In this document: in pieces, positions 1-9,317 of the stretch
Numbering within the stretch: the stretch's first letter is position 1
Layout: every line of letters begins with the position of its first letter
Assembly: GCA_001769805.1 (NCBI GenBank)
Contig: MEPO01000034.1
Span: 1-64,000, forward strand
Reading direction: 5' to 3'
Length of the DNA: 64,000 bases
DNA from: Bdellovibrionales bacterium GWA1_52_35
GTDB lineage: Bacteria; Bdellovibrionota; UBA1018
Notes under the pieces: generated by a model
Database searches by the model: none
Seen by the model: only the letters and a program-made list of their open reading frames with translations
Told to the model about the DNA's origin: nothing
Translations under genes and position numbers: made by a program

Positions 1-197
1 TGAGGGTGCTTGCCCTTTGCGGCTGGAACGGAGTATTCAACCGTGTGGTCTAATCTGACCGCAGGACACACGTTCCCCCTTTAAGTGAGAAGAGCCGAAG
101 AGCCGAAGAGCCAGGGCTTGGCCATGGATGGCCAGGCTTTCGGGATGACTGACAGGGGATTAAAATTATTGTTCGATGGTTCGAACACTTTGACAAA
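1..197. other. Non-coding left edge with short tandem repeat
   Basis: No convincing coding frame is seen. It contains three perfect head-to-tail copies of the octamer GAAGAGCC at 89-112 and a TGGCCA inverted repeat at 119-134. Neither is followed by a T-run on either strand, so I do not call a terminator. The stretch lies downstream of the minus-strand tRNA gene and may include its transcript end. Confidence 0.5.
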
Positions 198-274
<77 letters not shown>

Positions 275-317
275 TCCGAAGACGAACGTAGCACGGGAAC
301 TAGTGATTCTGTAGAGG

Positions 318-356
318 GAAAAAGAAAAGGCGGAAGGGTTGCCCCTCCCGCCTTTC
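318..356 (-). terminator. Rho-independent terminator of the 0.4-kb OMP gene
   Basis: On the minus strand AAAGGCGG pairs with CCGCCTTT, extended by an AGGG/CCCT segment around a small TTGC loop. The hairpin is followed by a T-rich stretch (TTTTCTTTTT). It lies 22 nt past the stop codon of the minus-strand barrel gene. Confidence 0.85.
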
Positions 357-377
357 GAAGTAACTCAGCGTGTAAGA

Positions 378-1061
378 TTACTTGTTTGCGCCGAAGCGGA
401 AACCAACGAAGCCGGTGACATCGTTGTTTTTTTGTTTCATCGCAAGTGTTGAATCTGCTTTAGGGGAATATTGCTCGGCAAGTCCCATGTTATAGCGTGC
501 GTCGATGATGAAGGCGACCTTGCTTCCCATTGGAATGCCGATACCAAGCCCGGCGGCAACGCCATAATCGAGGCGCTTGAATTCAGCTTCATCGTAGCTG
601 TTCTTTTCTTCAACGTTCGACCTGGTCTCAGAAATCTGGCCAATACCGTTGTTCAAATAACCGCCCAAGCCTAAAGTCAAAAACTTATTCAGGTGCAGGT
701 TGAACATGAGTGGAACCTGAATGTACGGGTGTTTAAATGTTACATCCAGTGACTGCGCTGCGCTGCCATCCGCCGGAGTGAACGTCATGGTCGCATCGTA
801 TTTGCGGGTCATGTAAAGAGCACCCAGCTCAAGGCCGACTCTGTTTGAAAGTGGGAACTCGACCAGTAAGCCACCACCGAACTGGGCTTTCCCGGAAGTC
901 GTCCCCGATAAGGTCCCGGGGGCTATAGACGAATCAACCATGTCTTTGTAGGATGGCATTGCCAAATCTGCCGTACCCACGATCGAAAATTTCGCTGCGG
1001 CCATCGCCGACGAGACCGTAAATGCTGCGAGAATACTGGCTAATAATAAAAGTTTTTTCAT
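378..1061 (-). CDS. Outer-membrane beta-barrel protein (OmpA/OmpX-like porin family)
   Basis: 227 aa. The N-terminus is a clear Sec signal peptide (MKKLLLLA, hydrophobic core, cleavage near SAMA-AA). The mature part alternates polar and hydrophobic residues as in amphipathic strands (KLNSRVGLELGALYM-like, HPYIQVPLMFNL, YGVAAGLGIGIP) and ends in a strand with aromatic residues, DVTGFVGFRFGANK. This pattern and length fit the eight-stranded outer-membrane barrel superfamily. The ATG has a good AAGGAG site upstream and a strong terminator follows, so it is a single-gene unit. The specific function cannot be told from sequence. Confidence 0.85.
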   Translation of the reverse strand: MKKLLLLASILAAFTVSSAMAAAKFSIVGTADLAMPSYKDMVDSSIAPGTLSGTTSGKAQFGGGLLVEFPLSNRVGLELGALYMTRKYDATMTFTPADGSAAQSLDVTFKHPYIQVPLMFNLHLNKFLTLGLGGYLNNGIGQISETRSNVEEKNSYDEAEFKRLDYGVAAGLGIGIPMGSKVAFIIDARYNMGLAEQYSPKADSTLAMKQKNNDVTGFVGFRFGANK

Positions 1062-1149
1062 AAAGCACTCCTTCTTGGTTGCTTTGAATTGTTTGATTTC
1101 GATTACAGTTTATTTAGTATTTGGCCACTCAGGGCAAAAAACAAGGAAA

Positions 1150-1172
1150 ACCGCCCGCTGGGGTGAAGCGGT
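1150..1172 (-). terminator. Possible terminator of the rpoD operon
   Basis: About 30 nt past the rpoD stop, the minus strand carries ACCGC...GCGGT with a GC-rich loop, followed by TTTCC and then a longer T-run (TTGTTTTTTG). The stem is only about 5 bp, so this is a moderate call. Confidence 0.4.
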
Positions 1173-1202
1173 GCGTCTATAAGCGATCTAAGCGGAGAGC
1201 TA

Positions 1203-3059
1203 TTAATCGACGAAGGCTTTCAGCAGCTTCGCGCGTGAAGGATGGCGGAGCTTGCGCAAGGCTTTTGCTTCGATCTGCCGGATACGTTCGCGGGTCACAA
1301 AGAAATCCTGTCCCACTTCTTCAAGCGTATGGTCGGACTTCTCACCGATGCCAAAGCGCATGCGAAGAACCTTCTCTTCACGAGGTGTCAGAGTCGCAAG
1401 AACTTTGCGGGTCTGCTCGGACAAATTGATATTCATCACCGCTTCGGACGGGTTGATGATCTTTTTGTCTTCGATGAAATCACCCAGGTACGAATCTTCT
1501 TCTTCACCGATCGGAGTTTCGAGGGAAATCGGTTCTTTCGCGATTTTCAGGACCTTGCGGACCTTGTCAACCGGGAGTTCCATCTTCACTGCGATCTCTT
1601 CGGGAGTCGGTTCGCGGCCTAACTGCTGAACCAGCAGACGAGAGGTGCGGATCAGCTTATTAATCGTCTCAATCATGTGCACTGGAATGCGGATCGTGCG
1701 GGCCTGGTCGGCGATCGCGCGGGTGATTGCCTGACGAATCCACCACGTGGCATACGTCGAGAATTTGTAACCGCGGCGATATTCGAACTTATCAACCGCT
1801 TTCATCAGGCCGATATTGCCTTCCTGAATCAGATCCAGAAATTGCAGACCACGGTTCGTGTATTTTTTTGCGATCGAAACCACAAGGCGGAGGTTGGCTT
1901 CGACGAGTTCGCTCTTGGCTTGGTCGGCCTTGCGTTCACCGACTGTCAGAGTGTCATAAATTCTATGGAGCTCCTGGATGTCGATCCCGGCTTCCTCTTC
2001 CAGGCGGCCGATCTTCTTTTCGACTTCCTCTTCCTGCTGAAGGAGTGTCGTGAGCCTCTGTTCGCTGACTTCGTACTTGCGGCAGAGTGCGGGACGGGCT
2101 TCCGGACCTTTTTTGAAGTCACGGGCGAGGTCGCGCATTTCCTTGGAGTCCCTGATGATCAGAAAATCGTAGATTTTTTTCTTCTCGACGAGAACTTCCT
2201 TGCCGCGCTCCCAGTAACCCTTGATCTTGCCCGAAAGGTAATTGATCGTTTTGCGGTTGAACGCGATGTCGTGGAAAGCAACTTCGACGTGCCGTTCACG
2301 ACGGACGATTTCTTTCTGGATCTCTTCGCGCTTCTTCTGGGGAAGTTTCTTGCCTTCCGGGCCGATGAGCTTTTCAGCGGCCTTTTCCTGATAACTCAGA
2401 AGCGCCTTTACTTTTGAAATCGCTGTCAGAACTTTCTGCAGATAAACTTTTTCGTCATCGAGTGAAACTTCTTCGTCGACACCACGAATGACATCCTTCA
2501 CTTTGGTGCGGCCGGTTTCGAGGCGTTCGCCGAGATCGACAATGGCGAGCGTTCCGAGTTTGGAGGCAAGAAGGGCGCGCAGGATTTCAACTTCGCCCTG
2601 CTCAATGCGTTTGGCGATTTCAACTTCGCCTTCGCGGGTAAGGAGCGAAACGCTTCCCATCTTCTTGAGATAGAGTTTAACGGGATCGGCACCCTTGGCG
2701 TAAGCCACGGCTTCCGGCGCTGCTTCTTCGGATTCTTCCGAAGCAGGCTTTGCCATTCCGAGCGGTGCTTCTTCAGCAGCTTCTTCACCGTCTTCTTCGC
2801 CATCTTTCGGGCGCTTAACGGAATCGATGATCTCGATTTCGTTTTCGGAGAGAAGATGCATCACTGCATCGATTTCGGTGGACGTGATCACTTCCAGAGG
2901 AAGGAGTTCGTTGACTTCAACGTAGGTTAAATAACCACGCTGAAGCCCCATATCAATGAGTTTCTTGATTTCTTTGTGATCATTCATAATGGTGCTGCTC
3001 ACTACTCCAGCTGTAGCACCGGAGTGAGGTGCAGTGTCGGCGTCCCTAGGCTTCGTCAT
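1203..3059 (-). CDS. rpoD: RNA polymerase primary sigma factor RpoD (sigma-70)
   Basis: 618 aa from the ATG at 3059, which overlaps the end of dnaG; an alternative ATG at 2987 gives 594 aa starting [10 protein letters not shown]. All housekeeping-sigma regions are present. Region 1.1 lies near the N-terminus, followed by a Glu-rich linker. Regions 2.1-2.4 include [26 protein letters not shown] and [14 protein letters not shown]. Region 3 starts [11 protein letters not shown], and region 4 has [13 protein letters not shown] and the helix-turn-helix [17 protein letters not shown]. It directs transcription from -35/-10 promoters. As last gene of the rpsU-yqeY-aag-dnaG-rpoD series it matches the macromolecular-synthesis operon of many proteobacteria. 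Confidence 0.98.
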   Translation of the reverse strand: MTKPRDADTAPHSGATAGVVSSTIMNDHKEIKKLIDMGLQRGYLTYVEVNELLPLEVITSTEIDAVMHLLSENEIEIIDSVKRPKDGEEDGEEAAEEAPLGMAKPASEESEEAAPEAVAYAKGADPVKLYLKKMGSVSLLTREGEVEIAKRIEQGEVEILRALLASKLGTLAIVDLGERLETGRTKVKDVIRGVDEEVSLDDEKVYLQKVLTAISKVKALLSYQEKAAEKLIGPEGKKLPQKKREEIQKEIVRRERHVEVAFHDIAFNRKTINYLSGKIKGYWERGKEVLVEKKKIYDFLIIRDSKEMRDLARDFKKGPEARPALCRKYEVSEQRLTTLLQQEEEVEKKIGRLEEEAGIDIQELHRIYDTLTVGERKADQAKSELVEANLRLVVSIAKKYTNRGLQFLDLIQEGNIGLMKAVDKFEYRRGYKFSTYATWWIRQAITRAIADQARTIRIPVHMIETINKLIRTSRLLVQQLGREPTPEEIAVKMELPVDKVRKVLKIAKEPISLETPIGEEEDSYLGDFIEDKKIINPSEAVMNINLSEQTRKVLATLTPREEKVLRMRFGIGEKSDHTLEEVGQDFFVTRERIRQIEAKALRKLRHPSRAKLLKAFVD

Positions 3060-5013
3060 AGAAGCTGCTAAACTCCTTCAATTTCCGTTGAACGTCAAGG
3101 TATTCTTTCATCAAAATCGCCTGTAACCCCGCGTCCTTTTTGGCTTCTGCCTGGGCGATCGCTATTTTGATCTGCTGCGAAAAACGTGCCCAAAGCCGTC
3201 CCAAGGACCGGTCCACCGCAATTTTTATCTCTTCCTCGCTGTATCGAGTTTTCTCTTCCTGCATAATTGCTTCCGTAATACTCGAGCGGGCTTTCGAATC
3301 CTGAATGGTGGAGAGCAGGGAGTTGAGCTGCGAATTGCGTTCACCTGCTGCAGCCGGGTTGTCCGTATAAGCTTGAAATTTTTCAGCAAAGTCCCGGAGC
3401 TCCGGATGCTCAAAAAGGTCCCAAAGAGCATTGGCTTTCGGGAGATTCTGGGAGGCCCTCTGAAAAGGCTGGCTGTTCAAACCGAGCCGGACCAAGGCAT
3501 GGATTAAAATATCTTCAGAACGGCCGAGACCATTATGAATGAGGATTGGGACCGGAGCGACTGGCCGGGGCGTGGGGGTGACCGGTGTCGAACTAGAACT
3601 GCGCCCGCCCGCTCCGCTGGTCACGCCCATTGCTTGATTCATCAATTGGCGGCTGATTCCGAGGCGATTTTGCAGGGCTTGGACACGGATTTCGCGGCCA
3701 ACCGGATCTGTATAGCGCACCAGCCACTGTGCGGCCTGCTTGAGTGCAACCGTCTTCTGTTCCGGGCCCTGGCTGGCATACTGGACGGCATCGTCAATCC
3801 GGGAATCCAGAAGTGGTTTGGCTGCGGCCAGGATCGTTTTCATCTGCTCGAGGCCACCTGGCTTGGGCTGACCTGTGTTCTGGGAGAAGAGGACTTCATC
3901 GGGATCCAGACCTTCGGGCATGGCCGCGCCGTACAGGATCTGCCCGGCTTCCAGTCCGACTTCCATGGCCCGAGCGGTGGCCGAAATTCCCGCCTTATCA
4001 CCGTCAAAAAGTACGATCACTTTGTCCGCAAAGCGACCGAAGAGCTTCAGGTGCTCACGGGTCAGGGATGTGCCGCAAGTCGCCACCGCATTTTGAAAAC
4101 CGGCTGCATGGAGCGCTAAAACATCGAAATAGCCTTCGACCAGGATGACTTCGTTTTTCTCCCGAATATGTTTCTGCGCCTGGAACATGCCGAAGGCGAG
4201 CTGGCTTTTCTGAAAAACAGTGGACTCCTTGGAGTTCAGGTATTTGGGGCCTTCGCCTTCACTCTTCTCTGCTGAGGCGCTTCCCATCGCTCGACCACCG
4301 AAACCCACGACCTTTCCTCGGGTGTCGAGGATCGGGAACATGGCGCGGTTTCTGAACAGATCAAAATACCCGGGACCCGAGAGCTGGGCGTTTTTCTGCG
4401 AGGGCTGAATAAGACCGAGCTCAACAGCCAGGGGCAGGGGGGCTTTCTTGGCAACCAGGTGCGAGGCCAGACCATCCCAGGCTGCAGGCGCGGCTCCGAC
4501 ATAAAAAGCCCGGCGGAGTTCTGAACCGACGCCGCGATTCTCAAAGTACTTCTCGACCGCCGGAAGTTGAGAAAGGGTGGAGTGAAAAAAGGCTGCGGCA
4601 AAACGATTCAGTCGATAGGCGGTGGCGGTCTTCTCTCTCGCGGCGGCCCGGCGCTTCTGGGTTTCAGGATCATTGGAATCTTCACCGTTCCAATCGCTCG
4701 GAAGCGCGATTTTGGCGCGCTCGGCGAGATCTTCTATCGCTTCGAGAAAGCTGATGCCGTAAATTTCTGTCACAAAACCGATGAGATCGCCGCCTTTTTT
4801 GCAGCCATAACAATAAAAGAGTTGCTTGCTCTCGGTCACGCTGAAGGAGGGGGAGCGTTCAGAATGAAACGGACAGAGGCCACTGAAGTTGGCACCGGAT
4901 TTTCGAAGAACTACGTGCTCACCAACGACATCGGTGATGTTTACGGCGTCTTTGATCTTCTGCAGAAGCTCGGCGGAAATCCGGCCGTGCTTTTTAGGGG
5001 TGGGATCAGACAT
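3046..5013 (-). CDS. dnaG: DNA primase DnaG
   Basis: 655 aa from the ATG at 5013, chosen because AGGAG lies just upstream and its first codons overlap the aag stop by 8 nt; a TTG-started extension to 5067 is less likely. The N-terminal CHC2 zinc finger has C47, H50, C68 and C71. The central RNA polymerase core contains the TOPRIM motif ([12 protein letters not shown], then [11 protein letters not shown]), whose acidic residues bind metal. The C-terminal ~150 residues are the variable helicase-binding region, preceded by a Ser/Pro/Thr-rich linker. It makes RNA primers at replication forks. It is cotranscribed with rpoD, whose start overlaps its 3' end. Confidence 0.98.
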   Translation of the reverse strand: MSDPTPKKHGRISAELLQKIKDAVNITDVVGEHVVLRKSGANFSGLCPFHSERSPSFSVTESKQLFYCYGCKKGGDLIGFVTEIYGISFLEAIEDLAERAKIALPSDWNGEDSNDPETQKRRAAAREKTATAYRLNRFAAAFFHSTLSQLPAVEKYFENRGVGSELRRAFYVGAAPAAWDGLASHLVAKKAPLPLAVELGLIQPSQKNAQLSGPGYFDLFRNRAMFPILDTRGKVVGFGGRAMGSASAEKSEGEGPKYLNSKESTVFQKSQLAFGMFQAQKHIREKNEVILVEGYFDVLALHAAGFQNAVATCGTSLTREHLKLFGRFADKVIVLFDGDKAGISATARAMEVGLEAGQILYGAAMPEGLDPDEVLFSQNTGQPKPGGLEQMKTILAAAKPLLDSRIDDAVQYASQGPEQKTVALKQAAQWLVRYTDPVGREIRVQALQNRLGISRQLMNQAMGVTSGAGGRSSSSTPVTPTPRPVAPVPILIHNGLGRSEDILIHALVRLGLNSQPFQRASQNLPKANALWDLFEHPELRDFAEKFQAYTDNPAAAGERNSQLNSLLSTIQDSKARSSITEAIMQEEKTRYSEEEIKIAVDRSLGRLWARFSQQIKIAIAQAEAKKDAGLQAILMKEYLDVQRKLKEFSSFYDEA

Positions 5014-5683
5014 CGCGGCTCCTGCTCTTGCGCCGTTTGCTTCGGCTTGTGCTTCGGGCGTTGGCAACCGAGCGGCTCACAAAAATATTTTCGGGGATGA
5101 AGAATCGCCATTCTTTTTTTTGGGCTTGGCTGATCCCGATCCGGGGAGAGGTGGCAACCCGCGAGGGTTTGAAACCATCATCGTACACGTAGAGTTTGGG
5201 GCCGGTGAGTTTTTGCGTGTTATGCGTCATGCGAATTCCGAAGGCGCTGGCCAGCTTGCCCGGTCCGGAGGTGAGGTCACGGCGTGAGTGGGATTTGCGG
5301 CGTCTCAGCATCAGCTCTTCGCCATAAAGAGGTTCGACGGCGCGGATGAGAACGGCTCCTGCGGAACCTCTGGGTTCGGTCACAAAATTCAGCATCTCAT
5401 GCATTCCATAAATAAAGTAAACGTAAGCAACTCCCGGTTCACCGAACATAACCGAGCTTCGAGGCGTATGACCGCGAAAAGAGTGCGAAGCCGGATCTTT
5501 TTCTGAATAGGCTTCGGTTTCGACGATCCGGCCGGCAGTGACACCGGCAGGTGTCCGGACAATCAGGATCTTGCCCAAGAGTTCTTTAGCGACGCGCAGC
5601 GTGTCGCGACGGTAGAAATCAGTGCCGAGAAGCTCAGCCTTGGCCGAGACGCTCCCGGACAAGCTGGTTAACCAGTTTCCCAT
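5006..5683 (-). CDS. DNA-3-methyladenine glycosylase (AAG/MPG family)
   Basis: 225 aa. It removes alkylated or deaminated purines in base-excision repair. Family signatures are DFYRRDTLRVAKELLGK near the N-terminus, GRIVETEAYS (the catalytic Glu lies here), HSFRGHTPR, and YVYFIYGMHEMLNFV, the substrate-pocket segment. The C-terminal KKEWRFFIPEN segment is also typical. I chose ATG 5683 because AAGGA lies 7 nt upstream; a TTG at 5689 is in frame. The 5' end overlaps yqeY by 50 nt and the 3' end overlaps dnaG by 8 nt, so it is embedded in the rpsU-dnaG-rpoD operon. I do not know this position from the classical version of that operon. Confidence 0.92.
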   Translation of the reverse strand: MGNWLTSLSGSVSAKAELLGTDFYRRDTLRVAKELLGKILIVRTPAGVTAGRIVETEAYSEKDPASHSFRGHTPRSSVMFGEPGVAYVYFIYGMHEMLNFVTEPRGSAGAVLIRAVEPLYGEELMLRRRKSHSRRDLTSGPGKLASAFGIRMTHNTQKLTGPKLYVYDDGFKPSRVATSPRIGISQAQKKEWRFFIPENIFVSRSVANARSTSRSKRRKSRSRDV

Positions 5684-6086
5684 CGGCAAGTCCTTGAACC
5701 TTTGGCATCAGGAGTTTCATCACATTACCTATGTCCTTCGGCCCGGCGGCTTTGGATTCGGTGACAGCCCAGTCGACCAGGCTCCGGACTTCTGACTCTT
5801 CCATCTGCTTGGGCAGGAAGGATTGGAGGAATTGAAGTTCGGCGGTTTCCTTGGCGACGAGGTCCTCGCGATTGCCAGCGCGGAACTGATCAATGGAATC
5901 CTGGCGCTGTTTGATGGAGCTGGCAATGATTTTGAGAACTGCGGCGTCATCGAGGTCTTTGCGATCATCGATTTCTTTCTTGCGAATGGCCGCATGAAGA
6001 TTGCGAACGAAAGAAAGCGTCTCTTTTGCCCCTGCTTTCATGGACGCCTTCATCATTTCTGAAAGACGTTCTTTGATGGTTGCCAT
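5634..6086 (-). CDS. YqeY/GatB-tail domain protein
   Basis: 150 aa from ATG 6086, which has GGGAG 6 nt upstream; upstream in-frame sequence lacks family similarity. The whole protein is the helical YqeY domain: MATIKERLSEMMK, then KETLSFVRNLHAAIRKKEID, and a conserved FLPKQM motif and helical tail with KDIGNVMKLLMPK. This domain also forms the C-terminus of GatB, where it helps bind tRNA; the stand-alone protein is a widespread neighbour of rpsU and dnaG with no firmly known function. It follows rpsU after a strong hairpin, so its expression may depend on read-through. Confidence 0.92.
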   Translation of the reverse strand: MATIKERLSEMMKASMKAGAKETLSFVRNLHAAIRKKEIDDRKDLDDAAVLKIIASSIKQRQDSIDQFRAGNREDLVAKETAELQFLQSFLPKQMEESEVRSLVDWAVTESKAAGPKDIGNVMKLLMPKVQGLADGKLVNQLVRERLGQG

Positions 6087-6114
6087 AAATTCTCCCGTGA
6101 AATTTGAAAGACTG

Positions 6115-6172
6115 GAAAAAACGGAGCCTTCACATTGAGGCACACTCAGGCCCATTCTGGGAATGGCTCCGT
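6115..6172 (-). terminator. Hairpin between rpsU and yqeY (terminator/attenuator)
   Basis: On the minus strand ACGGAGCC pairs with GGCTCCGT across about 36 nt, and the apical part itself contains CCATTC-CCA-GAATGG. A T-run follows at 6115-6120. It sits between rpsU and the rest of the operon, where E. coli also has a partial terminator that keeps rpsU output above dnaG and rpoD. I infer the same role. Confidence 0.75.
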
Positions 6173-6195
6173 CCGAAACTGTCGAAACCGCCTTC

Positions 6196-6393
6196 TTAGA
6201 ACAGGCTGGGGCGCCCTTTTTTAACGGAGCGCTTGCGAGCGGCAATGGCCTTCTTCTTCCGTTTGACAGAAGGCTTTTCATACGCCTCACGTTTACGGAT
6301 TTCATTCAGGGTGCCGGCTTTCTCACACTGCTTCTTGAACTTTTTCAGCGATCCCTCAAAAGAGTCTCCATCGCGAATTGTGATACCTGGCAT
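6196..6393 (-). CDS. rpsU: Small-subunit ribosomal protein bS21
   Basis: 65 aa, very basic. The start ATG at 6393 is preceded by a strong AAGGGGGTGA site. The N-terminal [25 protein letters not shown] and C-terminal [14 protein letters not shown] tail with an Arg/Lys-rich end are diagnostic of S21. bS21 lies near the anti-Shine-Dalgarno on the 30S platform and helps initiation. It is the promoter-proximal gene of rpsU-yqeY-aag-dnaG-rpoD. Confidence 0.97.
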   Translation of the reverse strand: MPGITIRDGDSFEGSLKKFKKQCEKAGTLNEIRKREAYEKPSVKRKKKAIAARKRSVKKGRPSLF

Positions 6394-6432
6394 ATTGTCA
6401 CCCCCTTCCGTTTTAAAATAGAGATTCAAGGT

Positions 6433-6439
6433 TTATATA
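6433..6439 (-). promoter_or_regulatory. Possible -10 element upstream of rpsU
   Basis: TATATAA on the minus strand lies about 40 nt upstream of the rpsU start, between the mevalonate operon and rpsU. I see no good -35 at 16-18 nt, so the promoter is weakly supported and read-through from the upstream operon is possible. Confidence 0.25.
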
Positions 6440-6457
6440 AGCGTTTCGGCCAAAAAG

Positions 6458-7324
6458 CTAGGGTTTGCTGCCCCAGAGGGCGACGAGCATCCCGCCCCCA
6501 CCGGCTCCGGTCAATTTCACAGCCAGTGCTCCCTTTTTATGCAGATCGTCTTCAAGATCGCGCGCTGCAGCAGGGACGAGACCCCAATTGTAAAAACACT
6601 CCCGTGCCTTGCTCATGGCTCGGGCAATCAGCTCGAGGCCCCGGGCTTCCTGGCCGGCATCAAAAAGAAGAAGCCCTTCTGTGGCATCACGTGAGGCTGC
6701 ACCCATGGCTTCATCAATCGAAAGCGCCAGGGCAGGAGTGTCTTCTTTCATCGTTTCCACTTTATGAACACAGTCACTGGTCCGCATCCGGACACCCGTG
6801 TCATGAAAACTGAAAGACGGGGTCTTCCGGATTCCCAAAGGCTGGGCACCTTTTGAAAGTGAATAGGAAATGGGCTGAGCTGCCAGAATGACCGCGATGT
6901 CCATCCCGCTGCTTCGGCCATGAAACCGGTGCTCGAGCTGCCGCGCAAAATCAAAAACATCGCCCTCTGAGAGCTGCAGCGGTGCTTGCAGCCAGCGTGT
7001 CAGGGCGACGCAGAGTGCGGCTGATGAACCCATGCCCGCACCCAGTGGAATTGTACTGGTGATGGAAAGCTTCCCAAAAGGTCTGGGAAAGGACCGATCA
7101 TTAGCCTGCCAGCGGTCTTCGATTGAACCGAGAAGTTCACGGATAATCGGTGCATGTTCTGCGGGTTCGATGATGAGTTGATTTTCGTTTGACGGGCGAA
7201 AATGCAACGTGAGTTGACGATCTGGCAGCGGCAAAGCGATGGCCGTCGCGCCACGCACGACGGCATGCTCTCCGCAAAGAACCCATTTTCCGCCCACTGA
7301 GATTTCGAAATCCCGAAAGCTCAT
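6458..7324 (-). CDS. Mevalonate kinase (GHMP superfamily)
   Basis: 288 aa from ATG 7324, whose ATGA overlaps the mvaD stop. It phosphorylates mevalonate to 5-phosphomevalonate using ATP. GHMP motifs run in order: N-terminal GKWVLCGEHAVVRGATAIALPL, the glycine-rich ATP loop IPLGAGMGSSAALCVAL, GRSSGMDIAVIL with the catalytic Asp, and C-terminal KLTGAGGGGMLVAL. The GEHAVV signature favours mevalonate kinase over phosphomevalonate kinase. It is the last gene of the fni-hmgR-pmk-mvaD-mvk operon. Confidence 0.88.
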   Translation of the reverse strand: MSFRDFEISVGGKWVLCGEHAVVRGATAIALPLPDRQLTLHFRPSNENQLIIEPAEHAPIIRELLGSIEDRWQANDRSFPRPFGKLSITSTIPLGAGMGSSAALCVALTRWLQAPLQLSEGDVFDFARQLEHRFHGRSSGMDIAVILAAQPISYSLSKGAQPLGIRKTPSFSFHDTGVRMRTSDCVHKVETMKEDTPALALSIDEAMGAASRDATEGLLLFDAGQEARGLELIARAMSKARECFYNWGLVPAAARDLEDDLHKKGALAVKLTGAGGGGMLVALWGSKP

Positions 7325-8403
7325 GAAATCACCTCGGCGCCTTTGCCCTGCCGGTCGCAAAGCAAAACCGTATCGGGAAAAGCCGTGCGAATTCTCTGCT
7401 CCCAATCGGCTGCGGCTTCAAGCGGAACAAGGCAGTGGAGATTCGGGCCTGCATCGAGCGTCACAATCGGGAAAGGGTTTGCAGCTGAAGCCGGAGAATT
7501 CAGGAATGCTGAAAACCAGTTCAGAGCCCCGATCGTTTGTGGCTGCCAGTAGGTAAAGGGTGGCTCGGCTGTATGAAAAAGGCTGTGCATTTCCCAGCAT
7601 TCGCTCCAGGAAAGGCGCGCGACCTGGTTGAGATCGCCACTGGCGAGCGCGGTCTTGAGTTGCTGCGCGCGCGCATTGGCGCGGTCTACACGGCCGGACC
7701 ACAAGGGGGAGGACTTCACCCGGTGATGGGCTGTACTGGAGGAAACAGATTTCTCGGAAGCTGAAACCAGCAGAACGAAATGAGCAAGCTCCGGGAGTCT
7801 GCTTTCGAGCTTTTCTGCTTGTTCATTCTCCCAGAAAACCCAGGGTCCATCGAAGGACCGGCAGGAACTGCCAGACCCCTGGCGCGAAATCGCAGCCAGC
7901 AAGCTCCGGAGCTTCGGCTCGCTTTTGAAAGCTCTTGAAAAAAGCTCTTTGTCGCACGCGATCGTGAGAGTCGTTGCAAGGGTGATTGCGGCGAAAGCGG
8001 AGGCACTGGACGCAATTCCGGAGGCTGCCGGAAAAGTATTGGCGCTCTTTAAAATGAAGCGTCCGCCGGGCGGGAAGGATTCAAGGCCGAAGTGTTTCAG
8101 AATAGCAGGAACTTCCCGGTCGGTTCTTCGGACATGGCTTTGAATTTTTGAAATAGCCTCGTCCTGAAGTTGGGGAACCAAAACCGGGCCGTCGCCAGTC
8201 ACAAATTCAGGAGCTTCACCAGTCCATTGGAATTCAACGGGCCCGTCGAGTTCACGACTGACTTCGGCCAGGGTGCAAAGCGAATTCAATGTGAGAGAAA
8301 TACTGGAATTTTCGGGGAGGTTTGCGGAGCCTTCCTTCTTGCCCATGTACTTGATCAGCGCGATATTCGAAGGCGCCCGTGCTCGCCCGATGATTGGATT
8401 CAC
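7321..8403 (-). CDS. mvaD: Diphosphomevalonate decarboxylase
   Basis: 360 aa. It converts diphosphomevalonate to isopentenyl diphosphate with ATP use and CO2 release. Motifs seen are APSNIALIKYMGK near the N-terminus, NSSISLTLNS, the phosphate loop SGIASSASAFAA, GSGSSCRSFDGP (family GSGSACRS), and TLDAGPN near the C-terminus, which holds the catalytic Asp. It starts with GTG at 8403, overlapping the upstream stop as GTGA, and its own stop overlaps the mvk start as ATGA, so the three kinase-fold genes are translationally coupled. Its length is slightly above the usual ~330 aa. Confidence 0.93.
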   Translation of the reverse strand: MNPIIGRARAPSNIALIKYMGKKEGSANLPENSSISLTLNSLCTLAEVSRELDGPVEFQWTGEAPEFVTGDGPVLVPQLQDEAISKIQSHVRRTDREVPAILKHFGLESFPPGGRFILKSANTFPAASGIASSASAFAAITLATTLTIACDKELFSRAFKSEPKLRSLLAAISRQGSGSSCRSFDGPWVFWENEQAEKLESRLPELAHFVLLVSASEKSVSSSTAHHRVKSSPLWSGRVDRANARAQQLKTALASGDLNQVARLSWSECWEMHSLFHTAEPPFTYWQPQTIGALNWFSAFLNSPASAANPFPIVTLDAGPNLHCLVPLEAAADWEQRIRTAFPDTVLLCDRQGKGAEVIS

Positions 8404-9317
8404 TTGAGTCCCTCATGGTTTTGCAGTCCATCACTGATCAGCACCAGGTTGCGCGCGCGCGCCTCGGCAATAATACGGGCACGATCAGCTTTGGCAGGAT
8501 CGATCATGAGAAGTATGCCATCAGCCTGAAGGGCGCCAGTACCTTTTATGCCAATGACGCCTGGCAGGGGGCCAAGAACCGCCCGGTCTTCTGCCGTTGC
8601 CGGAATTTCCAGTTCACTTTCCGCGAGCAGATCGCCGTAACGGGTGAGCAGGGAACCAAAGACCGGGTGATCGCCCGCTTCAAAAGCGATTTCGGCTTCC
8701 TTTAAAACAGTTCTCAATTCATTGATCAATTGAGAATGAGTGACTGGAAAGCTTTGCAGTTTTGCGAGATGCAAATGGGTTGGCACTTTACGCGAGGGCT
8801 GTCCTGTTGCTGAGAAGAACAGGAAACGATTCCAATCCAGTTTACCGCTTCCATGAAGCTGTTCGAGCAATAAAGAGGATGGTGTAAAACGTACGATTCC
8901 ACCTGCCCATTGCGCGACGAGGTCTGCGCCGCTCGGGGGCAGGGATTCGTGCTCCGTGACTTTGCGGTAGGCGTTAAAGACTTCTTTCCAGGATCGGTTC
9001 GGTCCCAGAGCCGCACGAAAAATAAGGATGAATTGGGCTGTCGATGCGCCCAGGCCTCCCTGGCCGGCCCACGGGTCGTGGAATTCTCCGGTCAGACCAC
9101 CCAGAGCTGAGTTCGTGATGAACTTCCCTGCAGGGCTCTCAGGATGGAAAAGTTTTTTTAAAGAGGTTCCGGTTCCGGTTTGCAGCTCAAAACGCGGCCC
9201 GACGGTTGCCACCCAGGCGGGGGCTCCGGCCAGTACGGCATACTCACCCAGGAGAAAAGTCTTGCCCGCACATGAAAAGCGCTCCGGACTAGTGAACGGC
9301 GGCGGTATCGGCGACAC
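8400..9317 (-). CDS. Phosphomevalonate kinase-like GHMP kinase
   Basis: About 305 aa from the GTG at 9317, which has GAGG 6 nt upstream; TTG at 9329 is an alternative and both overlap the reductase gene. GHMP features are GKTFLLGEYAVLAG at the N-terminus, the phosphate loop GQGGLGASTAQFI, PPSGADLVAQWAGGIVRF, and a C-terminal GIKGTGALQADGILLMI. The LLGEYAVL and SGADL..GG patterns match phosphomevalonate kinases (5-phosphomevalonate to diphosphomevalonate) better than the other GHMP enzymes, and the operon already has the other two. Assignment rests partly on context. Confidence 0.82.
   Translation of the reverse strand: MSPIPPPFTSPERFSCAGKTFLLGEYAVLAGAPAWVATVGPRFELQTGTGTSLKKLFHPESPAGKFITNSALGGLTGEFHDPWAGQGGLGASTAQFILIFRAALGPNRSWKEVFNAYRKVTEHESLPPSGADLVAQWAGGIVRFTPSSLLLEQLHGSGKLDWNRFLFFSATGQPSRKVPTHLHLAKLQSFPVTHSQLINELRTVLKEAEIAFEAGDHPVFGSLLTRYGDLLAESELEIPATAEDRAVLGPLPGVIGIKGTGALQADGILLMIDPAKADRARIIAEARARNLVLISDGLQNHEGLK

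Noticed and set aside
119-134. TGGCCA inverted repeat as terminator of the tRNA transcript
   Set aside because: No T-run follows on either strand and the loop is only 4 nt.
1677-2417. Long plus-strand open frame opposite rpoD
   Set aside because: It is an antisense shadow of the conserved rpoD frame and its translation resembles no family.
5014-5067. TTG-started extension of dnaG
   Set aside because: The ATG at 5013 has an AGGAG site and the expected DnaG N-terminus; the extension lies fully inside aag.
6087-6305. Upstream extension of yqeY
   Set aside because: It crosses the rpsU terminator hairpin and lacks family sequence; ATG 6086 has its own ribosome-binding site.
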